DNA of 64,000 nucleotides, taken from contig NZ_BAAAWU010000001.1 in the NCBI RefSeq assembly GCF_039535235.1, positions 4,526,001 through 4,590,000 on the forward strand, in the 5' to 3' direction. A program made the position numbers and the translations under genes. Below are positions 24,964 through 32,625 of the stretch, piece by piece. Source of the stretch: Streptomyces roseoviridis (lineage in GTDB: Bacteria > Actinomycetota > Actinomycetes > Streptomycetales > Streptomycetaceae). The number at the start of each line of letters is the position of its first letter. Positions within the stretch are counted from its first letter, which is position 1. Under the pieces are notes generated by a model. It saw only the letters and a list, made by a program, of their open reading frames with translations, had not been told where the DNA came from and made no database searches.

Positions 24964-25020
24964 ACCACCCGAATGCGCGAGTCGTTGACCGATTCAACTG
25001 AGACAGTCGCTTCCAAGTAG
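24964..25020 (+). pseudogene. Displaced alternative C-terminus of GtrA
   Basis: Directly after the second 25-bp repeat the gtrA frame stays open for 18 codons (TTRMRESLTDSTETVASK) and ends in TAG. This looks like a gene end cut off from its 5' part. It is too short to be functional alone. Confidence 0.5.
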
Positions 25021-25101
25021 TGGCCCGGGCCACGGCGACTGCCTAACATCGATCACCGCACGGTCGTCCCACTGACGCACGACCCACGCCGGGAGGCTCC
25101 T

Positions 25102-25743
25102 TTGCACCGCCGCACTGCGCTCTCCGTCTCCGCCGCCGCGACGCTGCTCGCCGCGGCCCCGCTGCTCACCGCCTGCGGCAGTGACGCCCACCCGGGCGCG
25201 GCGGCCGTCGTCGGCGGGCAGCGGATCGAGGTGTCCAGCCTCCAGGCCGAGGTGAAGGACGTCCGGGCCGCCCAGAAGGCCTCGCCGCAGGGCGCGCAGC
25301 TGCTCCGGGAGACCGGGGACCTCAGCAGGCAGAAGCTGCACGGGATGATCTTCGACCGGGTGGTCGCGAAGGTCGCCGAGGACAACGGGGTCACCGCGAG
25401 CCGCGGCGAGATCCAGCGCACCCGCGGCGACTTCGCCCGCCAGAGCGGCGGCGAGGAGCAGATGAAGGCCGTGCTGCTCCAGCAGCAGGGCGTCGCCCCG
25501 GACCAGATCGACGACGTCGCCCGCCGGGCCGTCCTCATGAACAAGATCGCGGCGAAGCTGGGCGTCACCGACACCCCCGAGGGCCAGAAGAAGCTCACCG
25601 ACGCCTTCAGCCGGGCCTCCAAGGAGCTGCGGATCGACGTGAACCCGCGGTACGGCACCTGGGACGACGAGAAGATCCAGCTCGCCGCGTACACGGCGCC
25701 GTGGGTCCGGCAGATCAGCAAGGCCCCCGAGGCCGTCGCCTGA
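25102..25743 (+). CDS. SurA N-terminal domain lipoprotein
   Basis: The start is a TTG at 25102 with GGGAGG five bases upstream. The 213-residue product has a signal segment ending in the lipobox LLTAC. The mature part resembles the SurA/PrsA N-terminal chaperone domain: AAVVGGQRIEVSSLQAEVKDV, then a helical bundle with GMIFDRVVAKVAEDNGVTASRGEIQ. There is no parvulin domain, so it is more likely a chaperone-type lipoprotein than a prolyl isomerase. It lies directly upstream of mazG, an arrangement I recall from other Streptomyces. Confidence 0.88.
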   Translation: MHRRTALSVSAAATLLAAAPLLTACGSDAHPGAAAVVGGQRIEVSSLQAEVKDVRAAQKASPQGAQLLRETGDLSRQKLHGMIFDRVVAKVAEDNGVTASRGEIQRTRGDFARQSGGEEQMKAVLLQQQGVAPDQIDDVARRAVLMNKIAAKLGVTDTPEGQKKLTDAFSRASKELRIDVNPRYGTWDDEKIQLAAYTAPWVRQISKAPEAVA

Positions 25744-25751
25744 GCCCGACG

Positions 25752-25763
25752 TAAGGTCGAGGG
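25752..25763 (+). promoter_or_regulatory. -10 box of a leaderless promoter (mazG)
   Basis: TAAGGT at 25752-25757 ends six bases before the GTG at 25764. It overlaps the end of the lipoprotein gene by spacing only, so mazG can be transcribed separately from it. Confidence 0.55.
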
Positions 25764-26750
25764 GTGAACACCGAAGCCCCCGTCGAGACCGGCCGCGTCG
25801 TCCTGCTCACCGCCAGCCACCGGGTCGCGCCCGGGCTGCTGTCCTGGCCCGCCTGGCAGGCGCTGCACGGCGCCGACCGGGTCCTTTGCCCCGACGGCGA
25901 CCACCCCCAGCTGCCGTATCTGCGGGAGGCGGGCGTCGCCGTCGAGCTGCTGCGGCCCTCCGCCGAGGAGCTCGTCGAGGCGTGCGCCGGCGGCCGGACG
26001 GTCGTCGTGCTGCCCTCGGGCGAGGGCGACCGGGCGCTGACCGACGGGCTCGCGCGGCTGGCCGGCTCCGGCCGGGTCGCCATGCCCGACCTGGAGCTGC
26101 TGCCCGGCTCGTACGACCTGCCCGGCGCCCGCCTCCTCGATCTCGTCCAGGTCATGGACCGGATCCGGCGCGAGTGCCCCTGGTCCTCGCGGCAGACCCA
26201 CGAGGGGCTCGCCAAGTACGGCATCGAGGAGGCGTACGAGCTCGTCGAGGCCATCGAGGACGGCGACCGGGAGGCGCTGCGCGAGGAGCTCGGCGACGTC
26301 CTGCTCCAGGTCGTCTTCCACGCGCGGATCGCCGAGGAGGACGCCGAGGAGCCGTTCTCCGTCGACGACGTGGCCGCCACCATCGTGGAGAAGCTGATCC
26401 ACCGGCACCCGCACGTCTTCGGCGACGCGACGGCCGAGACGCCGGAGGACGTCAAGGCGCACTGGCTGCGCACCAAGGCCGTCGAGAAGCAGCGGGAGTC
26501 GGTGACCGACGGGGTCCCCCTCGGCCAGCCCGGCCTCGCGCTCGCGGCCAAGCTGGCGAGCCGCGTACGGACCGCCGGGCTCGACGTGCCGCCGCCCGCC
26601 GGGGACGGCATCGGTGACGAGCTCCTCGCCCTCGCCGTACGAGCGGAGGCCGCCGGGGTCGACCCGGAGGCGGCCCTGCGGGCGGCCGGCCGGACCTACC
26701 GGGACGCCATCCGCGCGGCGGAGGGCGTCGACCCGGCCGACCGGGACTGA
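25764..26750 (+). CDS. mazG: Nucleoside triphosphate pyrophosphohydrolase MazG
   Basis: The 328-residue protein has a MazG domain at about residues 125-235 with the metal-binding pattern EExxE...ExxD in YGIEEAYELVEAI and REELGDVLLQVVFHARIAEE, and the second half KLIHRHPHVFGD. It hydrolyses (d)NTPs to monophosphates and pyrophosphate and cleans the nucleotide pool. The first 110 residues are a partial TetrapyrroleMethylase-like/unknown domain (VVLLTASHRVAPGLLSWPAWQALHGAD), the form usual in Streptomyces. It starts at a GTG with a leaderless promoter. Confidence 0.93.
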   Translation: MNTEAPVETGRVVLLTASHRVAPGLLSWPAWQALHGADRVLCPDGDHPQLPYLREAGVAVELLRPSAEELVEACAGGRTVVVLPSGEGDRALTDGLARLAGSGRVAMPDLELLPGSYDLPGARLLDLVQVMDRIRRECPWSSRQTHEGLAKYGIEEAYELVEAIEDGDREALREELGDVLLQVVFHARIAEEDAEEPFSVDDVAATIVEKLIHRHPHVFGDATAETPEDVKAHWLRTKAVEKQRESVTDGVPLGQPGLALAAKLASRVRTAGLDVPPPAGDGIGDELLALAVRAEAAGVDPEAALRAAGRTYRDAIRAAEGVDPADRD

Positions 26751-26890
26751 CGCCGGGCGGTGACGGCTGGGGGTGACGGCCGGGACTGACACCTGGGGGT
26801 GACGGCTGGGACTGACGGCCGGGACTGACGGCTGGGAGTGACGGCCGGGACTGGCGGGTCGGGCCCGACGGTCGGCGCCAACGGCCGGCA
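26751..26890. repeat. Degenerate GTGACGGCTGG tandem repeats after mazG
   Basis: About eight imperfect units of 14-16 bases with the core GTGACGGCCGGGACTGACGG follow the mazG stop. They resemble the array after the ABC permease at 4044. No gene is seen. Confidence 0.75.
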
Positions 26891-26963
26891 CTTACCGTGC
26901 GCGGCTCGGTGGTTGGGGGTTGGTGCCCGGGCCCCACCCCTTCGGCCCCTGCCCCCGGCCCAC

Positions 26964-27050
26964 GGCGTCTCCGCACCCGGGCCTCTGTGCCGGCCGCTCC
27001 CCTCCCGGCGTCTCCGCACCCTGGCCTCTGCGCCGGCCGCGCGCCCCTCC
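26964..27050. repeat. 43-bp direct repeat, two copies
   Basis: GGCGTCTCCGCACCC followed by GGCCTCTGNGCCGGCCGC occurs at 26964 and again at 27007, a 43-base period. It lies in the non-coding stretch between the convergent mazG and flavohemoglobin genes. Confidence 0.7.
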
Positions 27051-27089
27051 CCGCATCCCCCGCCTCCCGGCATCCGCCCCCTACGGCTC

Positions 27090-28301
27090 CTACGGCTCCT
27101 GCGGCGCGCGGGCCGCCGGGTCGTGCCAGTGGAGTGGGGGCGGTTCGATCAGCCACTCCGCACGGCTGCGGGGGCGCTCGGCGAACCGGCCCACGGCCGG
27201 CAGCCGGTCGTGGAAGACGCGGGCCGGGTCGGTGCCGAGGTCCTCCAGTTCCTCGGCGACCTCGGTGAGGAAGGCGGGCGGGCCCGCCAGGTAGACGTCG
27301 TGGGCCGGCCAGTTGAGGGAGGACCGCAGCGCCTGGACCAGCCGTTCGGTGGCCTGGTCGCGGGGCCGGCAGGGAGCGGCGGTGATGCAGGTGACGTGCA
27401 GCCCGGGTATGAGCGCGCTCAGCCGTTCGGCGTCGGCCCGCCCGTACAGGTACTCCTTGGCGCGGGCGACGAGGAAGAGCCGCCCCTCCAGCTCCGGCTC
27501 GTCCGCCGCCGCCTCTTCGAGGAGCGCGCGCACCGGTGCCCAGCCGGTGCCCGCCGCGATGAAGGTGCGGGGTTTGCCGGGCGGGGTGCGGGCGGTCAGC
27601 GCGCCGCCCGGGCTGCTCAGGCGCAGGGTCTCGCCCACCCGCAGGCGGGACGTCAGCGCGGTGCTCATCAGCCCGTCGGCGACCCGGCTGACGTGCAGGT
27701 CGACGGTGCCGTCGGGGCGCGGCGCGTTGGCGAGGGAGTACGTGCGCCAGACCCGCGGCACGTGGAGCGAGCTCACGCTCGCGTACTGGCCGGGTAGATA
27801 CGGGTAGGGCTGCCGGGGCCGCACGGTGAGCAGGGTCAGATCGTCGCCGTACCGCTCGTGCCGTACGACGTCGGCGTCCCACCAGGCGGGCTGTCCGGCC
27901 GCCGCCGACTCCTGGGCGCCCGCCTTCATGAGGTCGGCGACCCGCCCGTACGCCTCGGTCCACGCCTTCTCCGCCTCGACCGTCCAGGCGGCTCCCGCGG
28001 TGTGCGCGAACGCGGCCAGCAGGCTGGTGCCGACGGCGCTGTAGAGCGCCGGCGTGGCCAGGAACCGGCGGTGGTCGCGCCCCAGCTGCCCGAGGTAGCC
28101 GGCGAGCCCCGGGTCCTCCAAGCGGGTCACCACATGCGTGAGCGCGGCGAACAGCCGGTCCCGCTGCGGGGCCATGTCCTCGGGGAAGAGCTCGCGGACG
28201 CCCGGGTTGTGCCAGAAGAGATGGGAGTAGAAGAAGGTGACGGCGTGCTCCGCCCGTCTCTCGACGACCGCGAACGTGCTTCTGAGCAACTGGGCATCCA
28301 C
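27090..28301 (-). CDS. Flavohemoglobin-type protein (globin + FAD/NAD oxidoreductase)
   Basis: The 403-residue protein joins a globin domain (about residues 1-135, with TFFYSHLFWHNPGVRELFP and the heme-side HVVTRLEDPG segment) to a ferredoxin-reductase-like domain: FAD motif RTYSLANAP near 197, SPGGALT near 240, and the NAD-binding FIAAGTGWAPVRALLEEA near 256, ending with VYLAGPPAFL. Such proteins oxidise nitric oxide to nitrate with oxygen and NAD(P)H and protect against nitrosative stress. The GTG at 28301 has TAGATT six bases upstream and no ribosome binding site. Confidence 0.93.
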   Translation of the reverse strand: MDAQLLRSTFAVVERRAEHAVTFFYSHLFWHNPGVRELFPEDMAPQRDRLFAALTHVVTRLEDPGLAGYLGQLGRDHRRFLATPALYSAVGTSLLAAFAHTAGAAWTVEAEKAWTEAYGRVADLMKAGAQESAAAGQPAWWDADVVRHERYGDDLTLLTVRPRQPYPYLPGQYASVSSLHVPRVWRTYSLANAPRPDGTVDLHVSRVADGLMSTALTSRLRVGETLRLSSPGGALTARTPPGKPRTFIAAGTGWAPVRALLEEAAADEPELEGRLFLVARAKEYLYGRADAERLSALIPGLHVTCITAAPCRPRDQATERLVQALRSSLNWPAHDVYLAGPPAFLTEVAEELEDLGTDPARVFHDRLPAVGRFAERPRSRAEWLIEPPPLHWHDPAARAPQEP

Positions 28302-28313
28302 GCGGTGAATCTA
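28302..28313 (-). promoter_or_regulatory. -10 box of a leaderless promoter (flavohemoglobin)
   Basis: On the minus strand TAGATT (28313-28308) ends six bases before the GTG at 28301. Confidence 0.6.
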
Positions 28314-28354
28314 GGCCACGTCGCGTCACCGCACGTCCGGACGGCGGTAGTTCG

Positions 28355-28500
28355 TCAGGACGCCGCGGCGCCGGAGAAGTCGGTCAGGGCCGGGGCGAGG
28401 ACCCTCGGTTCGATGCCGTGCTCCTGGCCGGGGAAGACCCGCAGGGTGCGGAGCTAGCTCGAAGGCGGCGACGAGCTCCCGGGCGCCGGTCAGCATGCGC
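28355..28500 (-). pseudogene. Alpha/beta hydrolase remnant (3' end only)
   Basis: The minus strand carries RMLTGARELVAAFE in one frame and RTLRVFPGQEHGIEP, VLAPALTDFSGAAAS-stop in another, with the frame change near 28450. The second part fits the end of alpha/beta hydrolases, where GQEH holds the catalytic His. The upstream part of the gene is replaced by C-rich low-complexity sequence. No functional product is possible. Confidence 0.5.
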
Positions 28501-28504
28501 GGTG

Positions 28505-28735
28505 CGCCGCCGTCCCGGCCCGCCCGGCCCCGCCACGGCCTCGCCCGGCCGCCGCCACGGCCTCGCCCGGCCCCCGCCTCGGCGCCGCCGTCCCGGCCTC
28601 GCCCGCCCCGGCCCGCCTCGGCCCCCGCCCCGGCCCGTCCCCCCGCCTCCCCCGCCTCGCCCGTCCCCCCGCCTCGGCCACCTCCCCCGCCCCGCCCCGG
28701 CCTCGCCCCCCCCGGCGCCCCCCCGGGACGGTGAG
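28505..28735. repeat. C-rich low-complexity tract
   Basis: About 230 bases on the plus strand are made almost only of C and G with very few A, built from loosely repeated GCCTCGCCCGGCC-like units. C strongly exceeds G. It lies between the hydrolase relic and the P450 gene. Frames open on both strands here are by-products of composition. Confidence 0.8.
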
Positions 28736-28764
28736 GGGCCGCCTCGGGGCCGGCGGGTGCCTTG

Positions 28765-28776
28765 TACGGTCGGTGC
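28765..28776 (+). promoter_or_regulatory. -10 box of a leaderless promoter (P450)
   Basis: TACGGT at 28765-28770 ends six bases before the ATG at 28777. No ribosome binding site is present. Confidence 0.55.
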
Positions 28777-30027
28777 ATGAGCACGCCCCCCGCCCCCGAG
28801 CTCTTCACCTGGGAGTTCGCCACCGACCCGTACCCGGCCTACGCCTGGCTGCGCGAGCACGCGCCTGTGCACAAGGCCACCCTGCCCAGCGGGGTGGAGG
28901 CGTGGCTGGTGACCCGGTACGCGGACGCGCGGCAGGCCCTGGCCGACCAGCGGCTGTCGAAGAATCCGGCGCACCACGACGAGCCGGCGCACGCCAAGGG
29001 GAAGACGGGGATCCCGGGGGAGCGCAAGGCGGAGCTGATGACCCATCTGCTCAACATCGACCCGCCGGACCACACCCGGCTGCGCCGCCTTGTGTCGAAG
29101 GCGTTCACACCGCGCCGGGTCGCGGAGTTCGCGCCGCGGGTGCAGGAGCTGACCGACCGGCTCATCGACGGCTTCGCGGAGCGGGGGAGCGCGGACCTGA
29201 TCCACGAGTTCGCGTTTCCGCTGCCCATCTACGCCATCTGCGACCTGCTCGGGGTGCCGCGCGAGGACCAGGACGACTTCCGGGACTGGGCCGGGATGAT
29301 GATCCGGCACGGCGGGGGCCCGCGCGGCGGGGTGGCGCGGTCGGTGAAGAAGATGCGCGGCTACCTCGCGGAGCTCATCCACCGCAAGCGGCTCGACCCG
29401 GCCGACGACCTCATCTCCGGGCTCATCAGGGCCTCGGACCACGGCGAGCACCTCACCGAGAACGAGGCCGCCGCGATGGCCTTCATCCTTCTCTTCGCCG
29501 GGTTCGAGACGACGGTGAACCTGATCGGCAACGGGGTCTACGCCCTGCTGCGCCACCCGGAGCAGCGCGCGCGCCTCCAGGCGTCGCTCGCGGCCGGGGA
29601 CCGGGGGCTGCTTGAGACCGGGGTGGAGGAGCTGCTGCGCTACGACGGGCCGGTGGAGCTGGCGACCTGGCGGTTCGCCACCCGGCCGCTGGCCATCGGC
29701 GGGCAGGAGATCCCGGCCGGTGACCCGGTGCTCGTGGTGCTCGCGGCCGCGGACCGGGACCCGGAGCGGTTCGACGCTCCGGACACGCTCGACCTCGCCC
29801 GGCGCGACAACCAGCACCTCGGGTACGGGCACGGCATCCACTACTGCCTGGGGGCGCCGCTGGCCCGCCTGGAGGGGCAGACGGCGCTCGCGACCCTGCT
29901 GACCCGCCTGCCGGACCTGCGACTTGGCGTCGAACCGGAGGAACTGCGGTGGCGCGGCGGGCTCATCATGCGGGGACTTCGCACCCTTCCGGTGGCCTTC
30001 GCCCCGGAGGGCACCGTCGCCCGGTGA
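28777..30027 (+). CDS. Cytochrome P450
   Basis: The 416-residue soluble P450 has the conserved parts in order: DPPDHTRLRRLVSKAF (C helix), FAGFETTVN (I helix oxygen-binding motif), EELLRYDGP (ExxR), and the heme loop GYGHGIHYCLGAPLARLEG with Cys357 as the iron ligand. A Tyr replaces the usual first Phe of the heme loop. It looks like a CYP107-type monooxygenase. No ferredoxin or reductase gene is adjacent, so it must use partners from elsewhere. The substrate is unknown, and no biosynthetic cluster surrounds it. Confidence 0.95.
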   Translation: MSTPPAPELFTWEFATDPYPAYAWLREHAPVHKATLPSGVEAWLVTRYADARQALADQRLSKNPAHHDEPAHAKGKTGIPGERKAELMTHLLNIDPPDHTRLRRLVSKAFTPRRVAEFAPRVQELTDRLIDGFAERGSADLIHEFAFPLPIYAICDLLGVPREDQDDFRDWAGMMIRHGGGPRGGVARSVKKMRGYLAELIHRKRLDPADDLISGLIRASDHGEHLTENEAAAMAFILLFAGFETTVNLIGNGVYALLRHPEQRARLQASLAAGDRGLLETGVEELLRYDGPVELATWRFATRPLAIGGQEIPAGDPVLVVLAAADRDPERFDAPDTLDLARRDNQHLGYGHGIHYCLGAPLARLEGQTALATLLTRLPDLRLGVEPEELRWRGGLIMRGLRTLPVAFAPEGTVAR

Positions 30028-30077
30028 CTGACGCCACATCAGAAATGTGATCTTCGCGTGATCGGGGCTGCATCGGC

Positions 30078-30107
30078 TTGTGACTTCCGCTCACATGCCG
30101 CTACGTT
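30078..30107 (+). promoter_or_regulatory. Predicted promoter of the first rpf gene
   Basis: TTGTGA at 30078-30083 and TACGTT at 30102-30107 are 18 bases apart. They lie about 40 bases upstream of the ATG at 30146. Confidence 0.45.
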
Positions 30108-30145
30108 CACCCGCAACCTCAGCAGTCACGCGAAAGGCTCTCCGT

Positions 30146-31195
30146 ATGCGCTCCGGAAACGGACGTCACCGCAGACCCCGCCAGGCCCCCGCTCTCGTCG
30201 TCGCCGCGGGCGTCACCGGATCGGCCATGGCGCTGCCGTTGCTCGCCGCCGGTTCCGCCTCGGCCGCCGACGCGGCGACCTGGGACAGGGTCGCCGAATG
30301 CGAGTCGGGCGGGGCCTGGAGTGCCAACTTCGGCAACGGGCTGTACGGCGGGCTCCAGTTCACCCAGGAGAGCTGGGAGCGGCACGGCGGCCTCGCCTAC
30401 GCCCCGAGCGCCGACCTCGCCAGCCGCGCGCAGCAGATAGCGATCGCCGAGAAGGCGCTCGCCGCCGGCGACACCCAGTGGGACACCTGCGCCCCGATCG
30501 CCGGCCTGACGAACGACGGCAAGGCTCCGGCCGTCGACCCGGGTCCCGGCGTCACCCCCAAGAAGTCCACGGGGCCCGTCCCCGAGTCCAACCGCACCGA
30601 CGGCCTGCCGGCCGGCACCACCGGTACCGGGACCCCCGCCGCCGAGCCTTCGGCGACGGCCACGACCCCCGCCGCGCCGACCGCTCCGGCCACTCCGTCG
30701 ACGGGTCCCTCGGCGGGCTCCCCGACGGGCCCCTCGACGGGGACCCCGACCGCGCCCGCGACCCCCGGCAGCCCCGTCGCCCCCGGCACCCCGGGCAGCG
30801 TCGTCACGCCCCGTACGCCCGTAACGCCGGATGCATCCGTTACGCCGGGTACGCCCGGTGCGCCGGGCTCGACCGCTCCCGGCACCGGCAAGCACCGGGG
30901 TGACGCCGCGACAGAAGAACCGGGCATGACGGACACCAGCTCCGAATCCGGGCGCCACGCGGCGCCGGCCGACGCGGCGAAGGGCGGAGTGACCGGCGAC
31001 GATTCGGGCAAGACGGACGAATACACCGTCAAGCCGGGTGACAGTCTGTCGGACATTGCGCGGGAGAACGGTCTTCTCGGCGGCTGGGGCGCCCTCTACG
31101 ACGCCAACAAGGAGACGGTCGGCGCCGACCCGGATCTCATCCTCCCTGGTCAGAGCCTGGAACTCCTGCCCGAATCGGCCCCGCTCGGAGGGTAG
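30146..31195 (+). CDS. Resuscitation-promoting factor with LysM domain (Rpf, long form)
   Basis: The 349-residue protein has a signal peptide ending in ASA-AD, the Rpf domain at about residues 42-115 (ATWDRVAECESGGAWS with the catalytic Glu, GLYGGLQFTQESW), a long Pro/Thr/Ser/Gly-rich linker, and a C-terminal LysM domain (YTVKPGDSLSDIARENG... LPGQSLEL). Rpf proteins cleave peptidoglycan glycan strands and promote spore germination. I chose ATG 30146 for its GAAAGG site and a proper signal peptide. It is probably the RpfC-like member, paired with the rpfA-like gene that follows. Confidence 0.92.
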   Translation: MRSGNGRHRRPRQAPALVVAAGVTGSAMALPLLAAGSASAADAATWDRVAECESGGAWSANFGNGLYGGLQFTQESWERHGGLAYAPSADLASRAQQIAIAEKALAAGDTQWDTCAPIAGLTNDGKAPAVDPGPGVTPKKSTGPVPESNRTDGLPAGTTGTGTPAAEPSATATTPAAPTAPATPSTGPSAGSPTGPSTGTPTAPATPGSPVAPGTPGSVVTPRTPVTPDASVTPGTPGAPGSTAPGTGKHRGDAATEEPGMTDTSSESGRHAAPADAAKGGVTGDDSGKTDEYTVKPGDSLSDIARENGLLGGWGALYDANKETVGADPDLILPGQSLELLPESAPLGG

Positions 31196-31352
31196 TTCGA
31201 GGGCTAATGTCCGTTCTGTGCGAGTGAGACATGGGTCTCTCTTGTCGAACGGGCGTGTCACGTCCGCAAACTTTGCTCGCGTCGCCCCTCACCTGCGCAA
31301 ACACCACCTGACGGAGTGCAAGTAGGGGCGATTTTCCCGGCTTGAGGGTCTT

Positions 31353-31382
31353 TGAACTTCCCCCGGGTCTGTGTCTACGGTC
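31353..31382 (+). promoter_or_regulatory. Predicted promoter ahead of the c-di-AMP riboswitch
   Basis: TTGAAC (31353-31358) and TACGGT (31377-31382) are separated by 18 bases. Transcription from here would start just upstream of the riboswitch aptamer. Confidence 0.5.
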
Positions 31383-31418
31383 GTGACCGCTCGCCACCGC
31401 GGGCCCCGCCGACCGGGA

Positions 31419-31650
31419 ACGCCGAATCCTGCCGCCGGTCGATGGGAACAGTCGTCGCGCAAGCGCCGAAGGCAGGAGCGGGGGACCCAGGTAAGTCGCC
31501 GGCCCCGGCCGCCCGAGACGGGCGGCCGACGACCGGCTTGGGGTGAAGCCGCGTGCACGTCACGCGGCCGGGCAATTCCTCCCGGGTTCCGGACGGAACC
31601 GGGGAGGCCCCATCGGCCCGAACCCGACAGCTCACCTCGCAGGCGTCGGT
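31419..31650 (+). ncRNA. ydaO/yuaA-type c-di-AMP riboswitch upstream of rpfA
   Basis: The leader contains the conserved blocks of the ydaO class in order: CGCCGAATCCTGCC at 31420, GGGGGACCCA near 31480, TTGGGGTGAAG near 31538, CGGGCAATTCCTCCCGGG near 31569, and CCGAACCCGACAGCTCACC near 31620 followed by AGGCG, which closes the outer stem with the first block. This class binds cyclic di-AMP and is known to control rpfA in Streptomyces. The aptamer ends within a few bases of the GGGAG ribosome binding site (31653), so ligand binding can affect translation start or, through folding upstream, transcription. Confidence 0.9.
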
Positions 31651-31663
31651 GAGGGAGATTTCC

Positions 31664-32356
31664 ATGCTGCTTTCCGGCAAGGGCAAACACCGTCGTTCCT
31701 CCAAGGCCACCCGGGCCGTCGCGCTCGCCGGTGCCGCCGGCGTCGCCATCGCCGCCCCGCTGATGGGCGCGTCCTCGGCCTCGGCCGCCACCGCCTCCGA
31801 GTGGGACGCCGTCGCCCAGTGCGAGTCCGGCGGCAACTGGTCCATCAACACCGGCAACGGCTACTACGGCGGCCTGCAGTTCTCGGCCTCCACCTGGGCC
31901 GCGTACGGCGGCACCGCCTACGCCCCCACCGCCGACCAGGCCTCCAAGTCCCAGCAGATCGCCGTCGCCGAGAAGGTCCTCGCGGGCCAGGGCAAGGGCG
32001 CGTGGCCGAGCTGCGGCGTGGGTCTGTCCGGCGCCTCGTACGACGGCGGCTCCGCCGAGCAGGCGCAGCCGCAGCCGGAGCGGAAGGCCGAGCAGCCGAC
32101 CACCCGCAGCGAGCAGCGCACCGCGCCGAAGAGCACGGCCAAGAAGAGCGAGTCGAAGCAGACCGTCACCACCCCGACCGGCAAGAAGGTCAAGAAGGGC
32201 GACGGCGAGTACAAGGTCGTGACCGGCGACACCCTCAGCAAGATCGCCCAGGCGCACGGCGTCAAGGGCGGCTGGGAGAAGCTGTTCGAGCTGAACAAGG
32301 ACGTCGTCCAGGACGCCGACCTCATCTACCCGGGCCAGCAGCTCCACCTGAAGTAG
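31664..32356 (+). CDS. rpfA: Resuscitation-promoting factor with LysM domain
   Basis: The 230-residue protein has a signal peptide (AVALAGAAGVAIAAPLMGASSASAA), the Rpf domain at about residues 43-118 (SEWDAVAQCESGGNWSINTGNGYYGGLQF, catalytic Glu in CESGG), a charged Lys/Glu/Thr linker, and a C-terminal LysM domain (YKVVTGDTLSKIAQAHG... YPGQQLHLK). It degrades peptidoglycan for germination and growth. The riboswitch leader supports the name rpfA. I chose ATG 31664 because of GGGAG just upstream; a longer frame runs back through the riboswitch. Confidence 0.93.
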   Translation: MLLSGKGKHRRSSKATRAVALAGAAGVAIAAPLMGASSASAATASEWDAVAQCESGGNWSINTGNGYYGGLQFSASTWAAYGGTAYAPTADQASKSQQIAVAEKVLAGQGKGAWPSCGVGLSGASYDGGSAEQAQPQPERKAEQPTTRSEQRTAPKSTAKKSESKQTVTTPTGKKVKKGDGEYKVVTGDTLSKIAQAHGVKGGWEKLFELNKDVVQDADLIYPGQQLHLK

Positions 32357-32386
32357 TCCGGCGACTGCCCCACCCCGCGGTGACCA

Positions 32387-32429
32387 CCCCGGCCCGGAGC
32401 GCCCTTCCCCCGTGCGCTCCGGGCCGGGG
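32387..32429. terminator. Terminator after rpfA
   Basis: A 16-bp perfect inverted repeat (CCCCGGCCCGGAGCGC; arms 32387-32402 and 32414-32429) lies 30 bases after the rpfA stop. Confidence 0.85.
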
Positions 32430-32625
32430 TCTGCCCCGCCCCGCCCTACCGATGAGTAGGTGAGGGGGTTTCGACCCGAGATGCATGCCCTCGGGTCCTT
32501 TTTCGTCCCAGGGGGCGGGCGCCCGGCTGGCCGGAGGCCCCCGGGCGGTTAGGCTCTTGTCGCAAGGCGAACGAGACCTTGCCGCATGCGTCACAACCAG
32601 CGTCACATCCCAGAAGGAGATGCTC

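Noticed and set aside
31553..31663. Longer N-terminus for rpfA
   Set aside because: The extension would translate the conserved riboswitch and place a hydrophilic stretch before the signal peptide. ATG 31664 has its own ribosome binding site.
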